A stretch of 64,000 bases of DNA from Symsagittifera roscoffensis (Eukaryota > Xenacoelomorpha > Acoela > Convolutidae). Both the position numbers and the translations under genes were made by a program. The notes under the pieces were generated by a model. The model did no database searches, was not told where the DNA came from, and saw only the letters and a list, made by a program, of their open reading frames with translations. Below are positions 34,198 through 44,794 of the stretch, piece by piece. The stretch's first letter is position 1. The number at the start of each line of letters is the position of its first letter. The stretch lies in contig NC_087068.1 in NCBI RefSeq assembly GCF_963678635.1, positions 23,996,697 to 24,060,696 on the forward strand, written 5' to 3'.

Positions 34198-34572
34198 ATG
34201 GAACAATATTATGCAAAGCAAGCTTCACTTCCTCATTTTTCTGGACACTACCGACAACGCGGCAGTGGATTTGGCGCTTTGGCTGCTGATATTGGTCGTG
34301 TTGCTATACCGTTTGCACGACGGGTTATTCTACCAGCTGCGAAGAAACTGGGCAGAGAACTTTTGATGAGTGCAGCGCCAGAACTGATTGCTGTCGCTAT
34401 GAAAAAGAAGTCTCCTAAACAAGCATTGAAAAACACTGTCACAAAAACTGCAAGAAAACAACTCGGTGGTGGTAGACGTCGTCGAAAGACACCAATTAAA
34501 GGATTACGAAGAAGAAGGCCAGTAGGGGCTCGAAAAGAAAAACAACCATTCGAAGAAAAACCAGACCAGTGA
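34198..34572 (+). CDS. Small basic virion-type protein (124 aa), frame intact
   Basis: The product has a Gly-rich N-terminal part (GHYRQRGSGFGALAADIGRV), an Ala-rich amphipathic helix, and an Arg/Lys-rich tail (GGGRRRRKTPIKGLRRRRP). Adenoviruses and other Polintons encode a similar short protein beside the capsid genes, with proposed roles in DNA condensation or membrane disruption. That role is inference from composition and position. The gene lies between the penton-like and major capsid genes and has no stop or shift. Confidence 0.6.
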   Translation: MEQYYAKQASLPHFSGHYRQRGSGFGALAADIGRVAIPFARRVILPAAKKLGRELLMSAAPELIAVAMKKKSPKQALKNTVTKTARKQLGGGRRRRKTPIKGLRRRRPVGARKEKQPFEEKPDQ

Positions 34573-34605
34573 GAAGTCGAGCAGATTTTTTCTCAAACAT
34601 AAAAA

Positions 34606-35838
34606 ATGATCGCTAATTTGTTACCCAATGAAGCTACTCAAAGCTCTCTGGATTTGTTTGAAACGCAACCCCTTTTGATTACTTTTGAAAACGCTTTCGA
34701 TCAAAAAATTGGACTTGTCTATTCACCTAATGGACCAATGCTTGAATTTGAAATCACCGGTGACCGTAATAATTTTGTTGACCTGCAAAAAATTTATTTG
34801 GAAATACGATGCAAAGTAACGCAATCAAATGGAGCTGATCTGCGATACGACAACACTGATCCTACTGTGTCTGATTCACCGTTCCTCGTAAACAACTCCC
34901 TGTATTCCCTTTTCTCTGACTGTACCCTCTCTGCTAATGGACTCAAAATCTCAAATGCCAACAGTAATTTGCGCATAAAAGCTTTATAGGAACAGAATTT
35001 TCTAACAGCAAAAGACTCGTGGCTTAAGTGTCAGACATATCGTTTTGAAAACGATCCCGCTGCAATAGATGCAGCTGGTTTCACACCTCAGCGAGAACTG
35101 GTCCGTGAATCGAAGGAAATTTGGTTCTATGGACCCGCTGGAGTTGATTTTTTCACATGTGACAAGCATTTGTTGAGCGGTGTTACCCTCTGACTTTCCT
35201 ACAGACGTTCTCATGAAGACTTTCTCATTATATCTGAAGATGCTGCCAAGCATTACAAGCTGCAAATACTCGAAGCGAACCTATATGTTAGAAAAATGAC
35301 TGTGACCGACCATGTGCTCTCTGCCATTGAATCAACTTTTCTCAAAACTCCTGCGAACTACCCATATCAAGAAGAAATTACAAAAGCATTTCTTGCAACA
35401 GCTGGTCAGCGCAGCTGCCACAAGGAAGATATTTTTGCTCGTGAACCGGTGAGACAAATTGTAATAGCATTGAGCACAAATAATGCATTTCTAGGAACAA
35501 ACCGAACGAATCCTTTTCATTATCAAAAGTTTGGATTGAAGCAAGTTACCTTGAGACGGAACGGTTTACCAATAGCAAGTACACCAATTAGTACACAAGA
35601 TCATAAACGTCTCTTCTTCAACACACTATCAGCGCTGGGTTTGTTGCACGGCGGGCTGGGAATCACTCTGGATAACTACCAACAGCACTTTATTATGTGT
35701 TTCGATCTCACTAGCACACAGCAGGCAGCTCATGATTTCTTGCATCCAGAAGTTACTAACTGCTCAGTTTCACTCGATCTTCAATTCTCAAACGCTTTGA
35801 CAGCAAACCTGGAAATTTTTAGTTGGGGTATACGCTGA
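34606..35838 (+). pseudogene. Major capsid protein (double jelly-roll) of Polinton, two in-frame stops
   Basis: The frame of 410 codons from ATG 34606 to 35838 keeps phase throughout but contains TAG at 34987-34989 and TGA at 35191-35193. Features include an N-terminal block near 34700 (GLVYSPNGPMLEFEI), NNSLYSLFSDCTLSANG before the first stop, and the C-terminal jelly-roll with ALGLLHGGLGITLDNYQ and a conserved SVSLDLQFS end block. Order and content match Polinton major capsid proteins, which are related to adenovirus hexon. Because no indel occurs, decay is limited to point changes. Confidence 0.82.
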
Positions 35839-35883
35839 CCGTAAAGTTACAAAGAACGTCCTTCCAATTTCGACCGTCTAAAA

Positions 35884-36378
35884 ATGGATGAAATCCAGTT
35901 GCAGGATCTCATTCACAACTGTAAACATCTGAAATATCAGTTTCTTGGAGTATTTGCAGCGGACAATTTTCCACCTCGCATCCCAAACATTATCTTTATG
36001 ATTGTGAACACTTCAAAATCAGATTCTCCGGGGACACATTGGATTGTGATTTGCAACAGAAGAAATGTTTTATACTTCGCTGATCCTCTCGGTCTTCCTC
36101 TTTGGCAGTACACCAATCTATTTACACGATTGAACGAGAAATTTCATCAGGTCACTGAATTAATGACCAAATATCCCATGCAAGACTCAAACTCTACCAT
36201 GTGCGGTTCTTTTTGCATTTATAATGCACATTTGATTTATAATAAAAACTTAAATGGTGATGCTTCTGATTTTGCTTACTTAAATGATCATGTTTTGAAA
36301 CGTTTTCTAACTCACATGCTTTCTCATCAACTAACTATTTTATATGGCTATTTTGTACACTTTTCAATTTCATTTTAA
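35884..36378 (+). CDS. Adenovirus-type cysteine protease of Polinton (164 aa), frame intact
   Basis: This is a C5-type protease expected to process capsid precursors. It is intact from ATG to stop. The catalytic set is visible: His in GTHWIVICN, an acidic residue in FADPLGLPLW, Gln in MQDSNSTMCG and Cys in the same block (MCGSFCIY). The length is close to the family norm. It is the last gene before the right TIR and follows the major capsid gene by 45 bp. Confidence 0.85.
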   Translation: MDEIQLQDLIHNCKHLKYQFLGVFAADNFPPRIPNIIFMIVNTSKSDSPGTHWIVICNRRNVLYFADPLGLPLWQYTNLFTRLNEKFHQVTELMTKYPMQDSNSTMCGSFCIYNAHLIYNKNLNGDASDFAYLNDHVLKRFLTHMLSHQLTILYGYFVHFSISF

Positions 36379-36889
36379 ACACTACATTTTTTTTAGTAAT
36401 TGACACTTTTACTCAATTGTTAAACTAATAGCAAAAATCCGAGAAGTTAGATCACTATCAAAAAAATACAAAATCGATCTATGGGGGGATATTACCATAC
36501 CAGCAACATAGGCCCACTTTCAGTACAATTTCCGGACGGGTTTCGAAACGCCGCCTTTCGGCTGAGAGTCGAGCGCCATGCGTTTTCCTCTACTCGACCC
36601 CAAGAAGTTTTATTCTTTCTTAAATTTTATAGTAACAATTAGGTACAAGTTTTGAAAAAATTTCTACACAAAAACAGATCAAACATACACAATACTCGAA
36701 TGTTTCCTAACCTATATGCTTTTTCATTAAACTATAATTTAGTTCTACATGACTGTTTTCGTATACATTTCAATCAACTTGTCAATAAAATTAAGCTTCT
36801 GATTTCCTTTACAATAATGATTCTATTTTGAAACGTTTTCTAACTCACATCCATTTTCATTAGCTTTAAGCGACACTTACTTCAGAAGA
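36379..36889. other. Polinton spacer before the right TIR
   Basis: About 510 bp lies between the protease stop and the right TIR. Part of it (TTTCTAACTCACAT, TTTTCATTA) echoes the end of the protease gene, as if a short segment was locally copied. No gene is seen. Confidence 0.45.
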
Positions 36890-37428
36890 TTGTAAGTATA
36901 ATTCAATCATTTCATTTCATATCTATTTCACCAAGACCATAGAGTTTGTAGAAACATTGAAAGAACCAATTCGCAAAGACCTTCAACCGCAAAACGCATT
37001 GAATAGTTTTAGTTCAATTGGAATACAACATAGCTTGCCGAGCTATAGGTGGCGGAAAGAAATAATATATCGCCAGAACAATTTTGTTTTAACCAACACA
37101 ACTTTCACATAAGGATCATTAAGTATAAAAATTATACATTGGGATCATTAGGGATCAATAATTTTACATAGGGATCATTTGCTATAAAAATTATACATAG
37201 GGATCATTAGGTATAAATATTTTACATAGGGAACATAAGGTATAAATATTTTACATAGGGATCATTAGGTATAAATATTTTACCTAGGGATCATTAGGTA
37301 TAAATATTTTACATAGGGATCATTAGGTATAAATATTTACATAGGGATCATTAGGTAAAATCTATACCCAATGATCCCTGAAGGGATCAACAACTCCCCC
37401 CATCCCAGTGCCGTATATCTATACTACT
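36890..37428 (-). repeat. Right terminal inverted repeat of the Polinton
   Basis: This is the reverse complement of the left TIR. The unique inner part is at about 36890-37105, with ACCATAGAGTTTGTAG, CAACATAGCTTGCCGAGC and GGAAAGAAATAATATATCGC. About 9 subrepeats follow (about 37110-37360), then CTATACTACT at the end. It is shorter than the left TIR because it has fewer subrepeats. Confidence 0.92.
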
Positions 37429-37434
37429 TCTCTC
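37429..37434. repeat. Polinton target site duplication, right (TCTCTC)
   Basis: TCTCTC directly follows the right Polinton end and repeats the six bases at 22999-23004. The BEL/Pao pol frame resumes right after it. Confidence 0.9.
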
Positions 37435-39625
37435 TGCAGTAGCAAGGGTTTTCGACCCCTTAGGCATCTTAGCACCATTTGTCATAAAACTCAAAATTCT
37501 TCTGCAAAATTTGTGGAAGTCTGGTATCTCTTGGGACGAAACCGTGCCCAGTGACTTTGTTCCGATAATTGACAAATGGGTCGACCAATGCAAACAAGTA
37601 CCCCCTGTTAGGCTGCCGCGCTGACTTGGTCCACAGCTGTCACCTAAAGATCTACAGCTTCATGTTTTCTGCGACGCGTCGCAAGACGCAATGGCTACGT
37701 GTATCTACTTCCGAACTGCTTGTAGCTCTGGCATACACGCTTTTTTTCGATTGGCACAACAAAGGTAGCACCACTGACCCAAGAGAGCATTCCTCAACTG
37801 GAATTACAAGCCGCCCTTATGGGTGCTCGGCTATGCAAGTTCGCTACTGATGAAATGCGATTAAAGCCCCACTCCACTCACTTTTGGACGGATAGCACTA
37901 CTGTTTTGTCCTGGATCGCATCACCTGGTAAACTGAAAAATTACTGCGCAAACAGAGTTGATGAAATACCTACTTTATGCAAAGCCGAACAAGGGAAACA
38001 CATCCCTGGTAGACTCAACCCAGCAGACAGTGCTACACGGGGAATTGAACTTAAAGACGTAGCAAAGCTCTGGTTGGATGCACCACAATTTCTACTCAAC
38101 AATGAGCCTATTTGGGGGATCAACGAAATAATGGAACAAAGTAATGCTACAACGGTTAGCCCCTCAACTACACCCTTACTCGATTCTTCCAGGTTTTCAG
38201 ACTGGTTTCGATTAGTTCGGGTCACTGAAGGGAAACGGTAAACGTTCTACCACTATGGAAGACCTAGAAAAAGCTAAGCTCCTCCTTTATCAACAATCCC
38301 AGCAAGAAACTTTTGGTGACACCTACAACCAACTACGAACCAAGCAGCAAGTTGAAAACAAAAACAAACTGCAAGAGCTGTCACCTTTTCTCGACAACGG
38401 TATTATTCGCGCGCGTGGACGACTACGAAACTCACCTTTACCGGACGTAACAAAGCATCCAATAATTCTTAAAGCAAAGGACCCAATTGTGCGCATGATG
38501 ATCGAGAGCGCTCATCGCCGCTGCATGCATCACGGCACTGAGTACTTTCGCAACTACCTGAAACAAAGTTTAGTCACCATTGGGCTACGAAAAACACTCA
38601 GGCAGATAAGACATTACTGCTTTCTCAGCAGAAGATTCCAAGGCAAAGGGCTACATCCACTCATGGCCGACTTGCCGCCAACTCGTTTCGACGATCCGTC
38701 TGACGACCCATTTCCGTAAAAAAAAAACACAGGAATTGACTATATCGGGCCATTCTACATAGCAACAAAGGATACAACTGAGTAAAGCTATAATTGCCTC
38801 TTCACATGCCTCTCTACTCGCGCGGTTCACCTGGAATCCACAGAGAACCTTACTACGAACAACTGTATAACGGCAATTAGACGTTTCATTGCTAGGAGAG
38901 GCACACCTAAGCTTTTAATCTCCGACAACGCTACTTACTTCGTCGGCGCGCGTAAACAACTACGCTCAGAACCAATCAACTTCAACGAAACCACCCAAAC
39001 TGAAATGCTACAAATCCCCAATGTTGAATGGCGCCTAAATCCTCCGGCTGCCCCACATTTTGGCGGCGTGTGGGAGCGACTCGTCTCAAGGATAAAACGA
39101 GCATTCTTACTAAATCTCGGTTCTGATCGACTATCAAGATATCTGTTTGCTACTATCGTAGCCGAGACCGAGGCAATTCTCAACTCACGTCCGCTAACTC
39201 ATGTCAGTAGTGACCTTGACGACGACCTTCCACTGACACCCAACCACTTCTTAATGGGTCGTCCATTCGTCTACGCTCCAGCAGCAGCCTTCTATGAAGC
39301 ATCTACCAGTAAACTGTCCAAAAAGTCCTGGAAGCGAGTAAAAGATAGACTTGACAGCTTCTGGAGGCGTCTACTTAAAGAGTACGCTCCGACTCTCATT
39401 AGAAGGACTAAATGGACGCAACCCGAGGAACCACTCAAAAAAAATGACCTCGTGGGGATACTTGAGGACTTTACACCACGAGGCATCTGGCCACTGGGTC
39501 GAGTGTTCGAAGGTTTTACCGGCTCGGATGGCATCGCGCGCTCGTTTAAACTGAAAACAGCCCTAGGTACTATCACGAGACCAGCGGTGAAACTTGCCCT
39601 CGTATCCCCAAAAAATAAGATTTAA
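37435..39625 (+). pseudogene. pol: BEL/Pao Pol, second part: RT end, RNase H and integrase
   Basis: The RT thumb resumes with ARVFDPLGILAPF. RNase H follows (HVFCDASQDAMATCIYF, then STHFWTDSTTVLSWI near 37880). The integrase has an HHCC-type module (HRRCMHHGTEYFRNYL and IRHYC near 38510-38625). Its DDE core is GIDYIGPF near 38736, LISDNATYF near 38920 and FGGVWERLVSRIKR near 39060, and a C-terminal Pao domain (RRTKWTQPEEPL, LGRVFEGF) ends at 39625. Several indels or stops (near 37625, 37760, 38240, 38720 and 38785) break it. The last 207 codons are continuous. Confidence 0.88.
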
Positions 39626-39715
39626 GACCACTTTAATTGTACAACAACAACAACAAAAAAAACTTGGCTCAACTCCTTCCCCTTCGGTTCCAAATAAGAT
39701 CTCCCTCCCCCGAGG

Positions 39716-39865
39716 ATATTCATGACATGAATTGTCTCACATTAATTATAGAAAAATGCGGTAAAATCTTTTAATAATAGCATGATTTTTTCCGATTTAA
39801 TGAGTAATAAATTTGACTTCAACAAAGTGACTTTTAAGATATATGTTCATCAAATTGTCTTAAAT
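39716..39865 (+). repeat. 3' LTR of the BEL/Pao element
   Basis: This is a 150-bp copy of the 5' LTR with 8 differences by my count. It starts about 90 bp after the integrase stop, right after GAGG, which may be the end of a weak polypurine tract. It is followed by the target duplication AAGTG (39866-39870). Confidence 0.9.
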
Positions 39866-39870
39866 AAGTG

Positions 39871-40640
39871 AAGCGTGACAACGCCACACTTTTCAATGAA
39901 GTATCCCGAAATTTCTATTCTCAGCATAATCCGTTCTTCAAAAAATGAAAGAGCTTTGGAAAAATTTTGATCCTTTTGTAATTCGTAACAAGGAAAGCAG
40001 ATCGAGATTTTTAAATTGGAGTAATGAATGCGCAATTCCGGAAGGTGAACATGTGCGAAAACTCAGACTAGACTAGAAAAGTAGACACGGTTTTCTCCCA
40101 GGTATCTTCTGGGCTAACCAGGTGTGGTCGCAAGCTGGACACGTTCCACAAGCAGTCGCTCAGGGTGGCTAAGCGCTTGTATGATCACCAGCTGAGTTTA
40201 AGAGGACAAACTGCCTTCTCATATCTGCCTATCCTACTATCTTACACTTTAAGACTTATTTTTCTAGGACAAGCTTCTTCACCGACCGCGAACATGACCT
40301 GGATGTTTTTAGTTTTGTGAGTTTTTATTTCAAGCGTGTCTCTGTGAAAGCCGAGCTCCGACCCTTCAATTCCTGCAATCACCGTAGCACCAAATGCATT
40401 TCTGATGATTGATTCTTCCAAGGAAAAACTCGTTTTAGTAACTACATTGCATAACACACAGACAGCATATATCCTCCCCCCTCTCAGTTCAAGTATTTTG
40501 TGTTTCACAGAAGAACCAATGCTCATGACGTTTAAGTGTAATTATCCTGCTTACAGACTAATGTGTTTAATTTGATTCATGCCTTGTAACTATTTCAAAG
40601 GAAGTTAGATCTTTTAGTAGCAGTAGAAGGACAAAAACCT
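39871..40640. other. Region between the BEL/Pao element and the LINE
   Basis: This is single-copy-looking AT-rich sequence. It contains a 94-residue frame at 40242-40526, listed separately, and short frames around 39940-40060 that I do not recognise. Confidence 0.4.
40242..40526 (-). CDS. Hypothetical protein, 94 aa
   Basis: This is a complete ATG-to-stop frame of normal complexity, starting MSIGSSVKHKILELRGGRIY and including FSLEESIIRNAFGATVIAGI. There are no recognised motifs, signal peptide or membrane segment. It may be an exon of an unrecognised gene or part of a transposon. Single-frame openness at this length is weak evidence. Confidence 0.25.
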   Translation of the reverse strand: MSIGSSVKHKILELRGGRIYAVCVLCNVVTKTSFSLEESIIRNAFGATVIAGIEGSELGFHRDTLEIKTHKTKNIQVMFAVGEEACPRKISLKV

Positions 40641-43600
40641 AAGCAGTGAACGGCTTAAGCCCGGGGAAAACGCCACCGGAATTTACTGGAACTGTTGCGG
40701 TAATAACATCTTCATCATCTTGATCACAAAAGACAACACCTGATTATATGGGATCGGGAACTGAAAATCATATTGACTACCCGTCAGCAGGGATTTTAGC
40801 TGAAATCTACAATAGGTTAAATGGTCTCGGTCTCAAGTGGAGTATCTCTAATGGGATTTTTTTAGAAACAAGACCTTGCATGTTAAGAAAGCGCACATCC
40901 TCAAAACGTCATCACAAAAACACCTGCTGATTGCAGACTCACAAGCGAGGAGACTAGTGTTTCCAAACATCAACATTTTGTCAATCCCTGAGGTAGAATC
41001 TTCCACGTACCAAAATCATTTACCGGCGGAAGATCAGTACATCATCTGTTTATTTATTGGCCGATACGACGCCTTCAGCGGTACAGTGCCATCTGCACGA
41101 GTATCAGAGCACATTCGGAAGGAACTAGCGAAACTTGCCTGGCAAGTATCTGATCTCTGCAATAGGGTTTACGTACTGGGCATCCCCCACGAGTCAGTGA
41201 ACTGAACAACAAAATTACTGAAATTAATACTAAAATAAAGCAAAATCAAACTTAAATCTAATAAGCTCGCACCAAAAAATGGGAAAGCTTCTCATAAGGA
41301 ATATGATGGCATATGTATAAGAGGTATACCAGAATCAAGGGCAACAGACGCCTGGTCAAGAGCAGACGAGGATATGCAAAAAATGGTAAATCTTCTTGGT
41401 TTTATGGAAATCAAAAGCCCAATAAATGATTTACGAGGGTCGGAAAGTTCGCTGAAAATAAAAATCGACCGTTAATTATGAACGTTTCAGCACCACGGGA
41501 GAAACGTAGAATGCTGCTCTCTGTACAAGCTTAAAAAAATGAAAACAAAACCTTCATCAGTGAAGAGTTATCTGCGTAACAATCTGCTTGAAACAAGGCT
41601 TGATGCTACTCAACCAAACAAGTACAAAAGCACAGATCTGTGACTAAAGGATCTAAAGTTGAGGAGAAAACTGAAATCTGCTGGGTAGAGACTAAATGCT
41701 TAAATAATTCAATCTGGCTAAACGCTCAGATGAACAGTATTAACACTTATTGTACGAAAAATAATCAAGATGTCACGAGGAACTTGTATGGCAAATGCAA
41801 TCTCTCGTGCATGTAATAACGATATCTTATGCCTAACCGAAAAATGGCTAACAGCCGAAACAAAATCGGAAAAACTTTATTATCAGAGTTTGAAATCTAC
41901 AGATGTGATCGACCATCTTAAACTACCAGATGAAACATGGCGGGGCTTTAACTGCCATCAGAAAACACTCAAAACATCAGCCTGTACATTATCTCAATTG
42001 TTGAACAAGTTTCAATAAGAATAACAGATTTCAAAAAAAAAATCCATTATCATATGCTGTCTTTATTGCAGGCCCGAAGAAAGCTCACATAGATCAACAG
42101 CCATTTTGATTGTAGAATTTATATTAACACTGCAGGAGACTTGAATTGTTGAAACATTATAATCACTGGAGATGAAAACTTCGCGAAACCTGACTGGAAA
42201 GCAATGGCGTCAGATGATGCTGATAAAAAATTAATTATTGAAATCCTAATTGATAACAATTTTGAACAAATCTTATCACCTGAAAAATCTGAAAGTCTTG
42301 ACGCCCTTTGATCGTGAACACCTTCAAAAACAAAAATATGTTTAAGATGTACTCAATCAATGACAAAGATGTACACAATCAATGACAAAAACAAAAATTT
42401 TTCACACAATAGAGATAAGCCAAACTCTCAATGAAAAAAAGCGATAAAAAATCAGATATGCTTTCAAAAGAGTAGATTGGACTGCAACGATTACCTCAAT
42501 AGTCAACAATCCATTCACAACGTTTTGCCACAGCAACTGATTTCCTAAAAAAAACAATGGTATGCTTGGCTATGGAAAAGTCTGGAAGAAAACTTCGCTT
42601 CTTTGTAAAAGCAAAGAAACATTATTTCGAATACAGCAATTCTTTCAAAAACCACAAATTGTCTCAATAATTACAAATTAAGAACTAATACAAATTTCTG
42701 CCGATTAAGATCTAAAAAGCCATGGGCTTAAAGTTTTTGCACCACGTAAATCTAGCACTATGCGAAAGTATCTACGAAACGCTAGCAGTCTAACAAGATT
42801 GCAATCAAAAATGAAACTCGACGGCAAACCGATAAAGAGAAAGGCGATGCTTTTAATCAATTCATCTGTAACGATTTCACAAGAACCACAAATGACAGAA
42901 TAGTAGTCATTTCGAAAAGGCTATATATAACCGTATCGAGCTGAAAAAAGACTGCATTGAAAAAATTATGAACAAACTAGATGTCAATAGAGCATTCCTT
43001 TAATATTGAACGTTGGTTAAATTAAAAGGGTCGATTTTGATAGTATTTTTGCTAGAATTTTATAAACAAGATTTCCCAAATTATCTGGCGCTGATAATTT
43101 GGAAAATCTTGTCTACAAAAAATCTAGCAAAAAACACTTTCAAAGCCGACCATTTTAATTTTGCCAACGTTCATAAATAAAAGAATCTTCCCTGAAGACA
43201 GGAAAATCAGCAAAGTTTCAAAGATGAGGACAAATCAGACATAAGAAGATACAGATCGAGAAATTCATTATGCTACATCTTCAAAAAAATAACAAATGAC
43301 TTCACATAAGAAACGATTCGAGACATCTTCTTCATAGTTCTCAATAAGATTTCCAAAAAAGCATTCAGCAACATTCAACTTCTTGCATAATTACATCAAT
43401 TACACTTAAGCCATGACAAACAAACCTCCCCAAATATAACTGCGCTCTATCTGGACTTCAAAATAACTTTCGATTACTTCTGACATTTCCTACTCAAAAA
43501 ATTAAAGTTTTGATTTTGGTGGAAAACTATTAAAACTCATTGCTTCATATTTATGGCTAAGAAAATAGTATGCTCGACTGAATAAAGCAAAGTCTACAAT

Positions 43601-44550
43601 ATGTTATAATACAAGTAGTGTCCCTCAATGTTCTCTAGTGTCATAATATACATCAATAGCCTACCAGAAAATATTAACTTAGAGAATTCTTTCGGATATG
43701 CCGACGACTTCTTTCGGATATGCCGACGACTAAAAGCAAAAGGGAATTAGATAATGCTACTGCGTTAAGCAAAAATAGGTGTAATAATAACTTAACATTC
43801 TCAATGCTTGAAAATGCACTATGGTCAATTTCAAAAATGAGTTAGAAGGCCACATCAAAAGAAACAATCTCAAAATTGAAAAATAACAAAAAGATGAAGA
43901 AATATTTGTTATCCGAACTTTTTCATGGAATGTAAGTGCATCTGAGCAGTGTCATAAGTAATTATTCGCCTTTTACTCAATGAAACAGTATCTGCCATCA
44001 GATTGTCTCATAACTTCAAAGCTCAAAGCGTACTCAGGATATGTTGTACCAATAGTAGTTTATGGCACGTCATAACCCACTACTCCAAACCTAATCTCAA
44101 ATTCATAGAAAAAGTCCAGCGGACAGCAACGAAATGGATACACAACTCAAACACTCTATATAAAGAAAGACTGCAGAAACTTAGACTTCTCCCCCTGTCT
44201 TTATAAATCGAAATGCACGAACTTCTACTTTTCACATCCATTATTCGAAATAATTATGAAATTTACCAGTATGCCACGTACATCCGAGGTTTAACGAGAC
44301 GAAACGATAGAAATGAATTCCTAGTTCCAAAACTCGCTTAATGAAGACCAACGCTGACTCCTTCGTTCGATTCCCAATACTCTTCAACATCACCTCCAAA
44401 CAGTTATCGGAGATTTTTAAAAAATCTGACAGAGGAGAAATTTATTGGAAGTTCTTCGGAAAAAAAATCAGAAAAGGACAGCTGCACAGAGAAAATGTGT
44501 CAATGAGGAAACTGTAACCCAAACGCAAAACTCAGAACTCATTAAACTAT
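40640..44550 (+). mobile_element. Decayed CR1-like LINE (ORF1, endonuclease, RT remnants)
   Basis: In order along the plus strand are several blocks. The first is an ORF1-like esterase-type region (HLLIADSQARRLVF and LFIGRYDAFSG near 40915-41070). A block RGIPESRATDAWSRADEDM follows near 41320. The endonuclease has ISRACNNDILCLTEKWL near 41800 and GDENFAKPDW near 42170. RT remnants include FGYADDF near 43690. C-terminal pieces run to about 44500. The domain order fits CR1-type LINEs whose ORF1 has an esterase domain. Stops and shifts are everywhere, and an inverted-repeat element interrupts the RT region at 43008-43173. Confidence 0.7.
43008..43173. repeat. Hairpin element (about 80-bp arms) inside the LINE
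   Basis: GAACGTTGG opens and CCAACGTTC closes the element. The arms pair for about 78 bp with few mismatches (GGGTCGATTTTGA with its near complement, AACAAGATTTCCCAAATTATC with GATAATTTGGAAAATCTTGT), around a loop of about 7 bases. It looks like a small MITE inserted in the LINE RT region. No target duplication could be set. Confidence 0.75.
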
Positions 44551-44794
44551 ATTTTGGGAAAAAACCGATTGGATAAAAACCCTAATTACTATACTAATAC
44601 TACTACAATTTTTGTTTAATTGAATCTCCTCCCATTGAATAAAAATCAAAACAGCTAACAGACTGTTGGAAAAGAGACAAAGAGCGGAAGAAACCAAAAA
44701 AACTGTCGAATTTCAAAGTAAACAAAAAATGACTTCAAAGCCCTCATATGAACAATTTCTTCTACAACTAGCTCTTCTGAGACAATTAATGATT

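Larger units (their letters stand above)
23005..37428 (+). mobile_element. Polinton/Maverick element lacking a recognisable DNA polymerase B
   Basis: The element is 14,424 bp, begins AGTAGTATAGATATACG and ends in the reverse complement of this. It is flanked by a perfect 6-bp duplication. It carries the Polinton set of packaging ATPase, retroviral-type integrase, penton-like minor capsid, double jelly-roll major capsid and adenovirus-type cysteine protease. It also has PC4-like, small membrane and other conserved proteins. Most genes are on the plus strand; two small ones near the left end are on the minus strand. The large protein-primed PolB gene (normally about 3 kb or more) is absent, and no gap is large enough to hold it. 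Many genes carry stops or frameshifts, so this copy is dead. Confidence 0.93.
18283..39865 (+). mobile_element. BEL/Pao LTR retrotransposon, split by a Polinton insertion
   Basis: The element has two 150-bp LTRs, a primer-binding-type sequence, gag, protease, RT, RNase H and integrase in BEL/Pao order. It is flanked by the 5-bp duplication AAGTG (18278-18282 and 39866-39870). Subtracting the inserted Polinton and one copy of its 6-bp duplication leaves 7,153 bp, a normal size for this superfamily. The two LTRs differ at 8 of 150 positions by my count. Several frameshifts in gag and pol show the copy is dead. The ends are AT...AT rather than the usual TG...CA. Confidence 0.92.
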
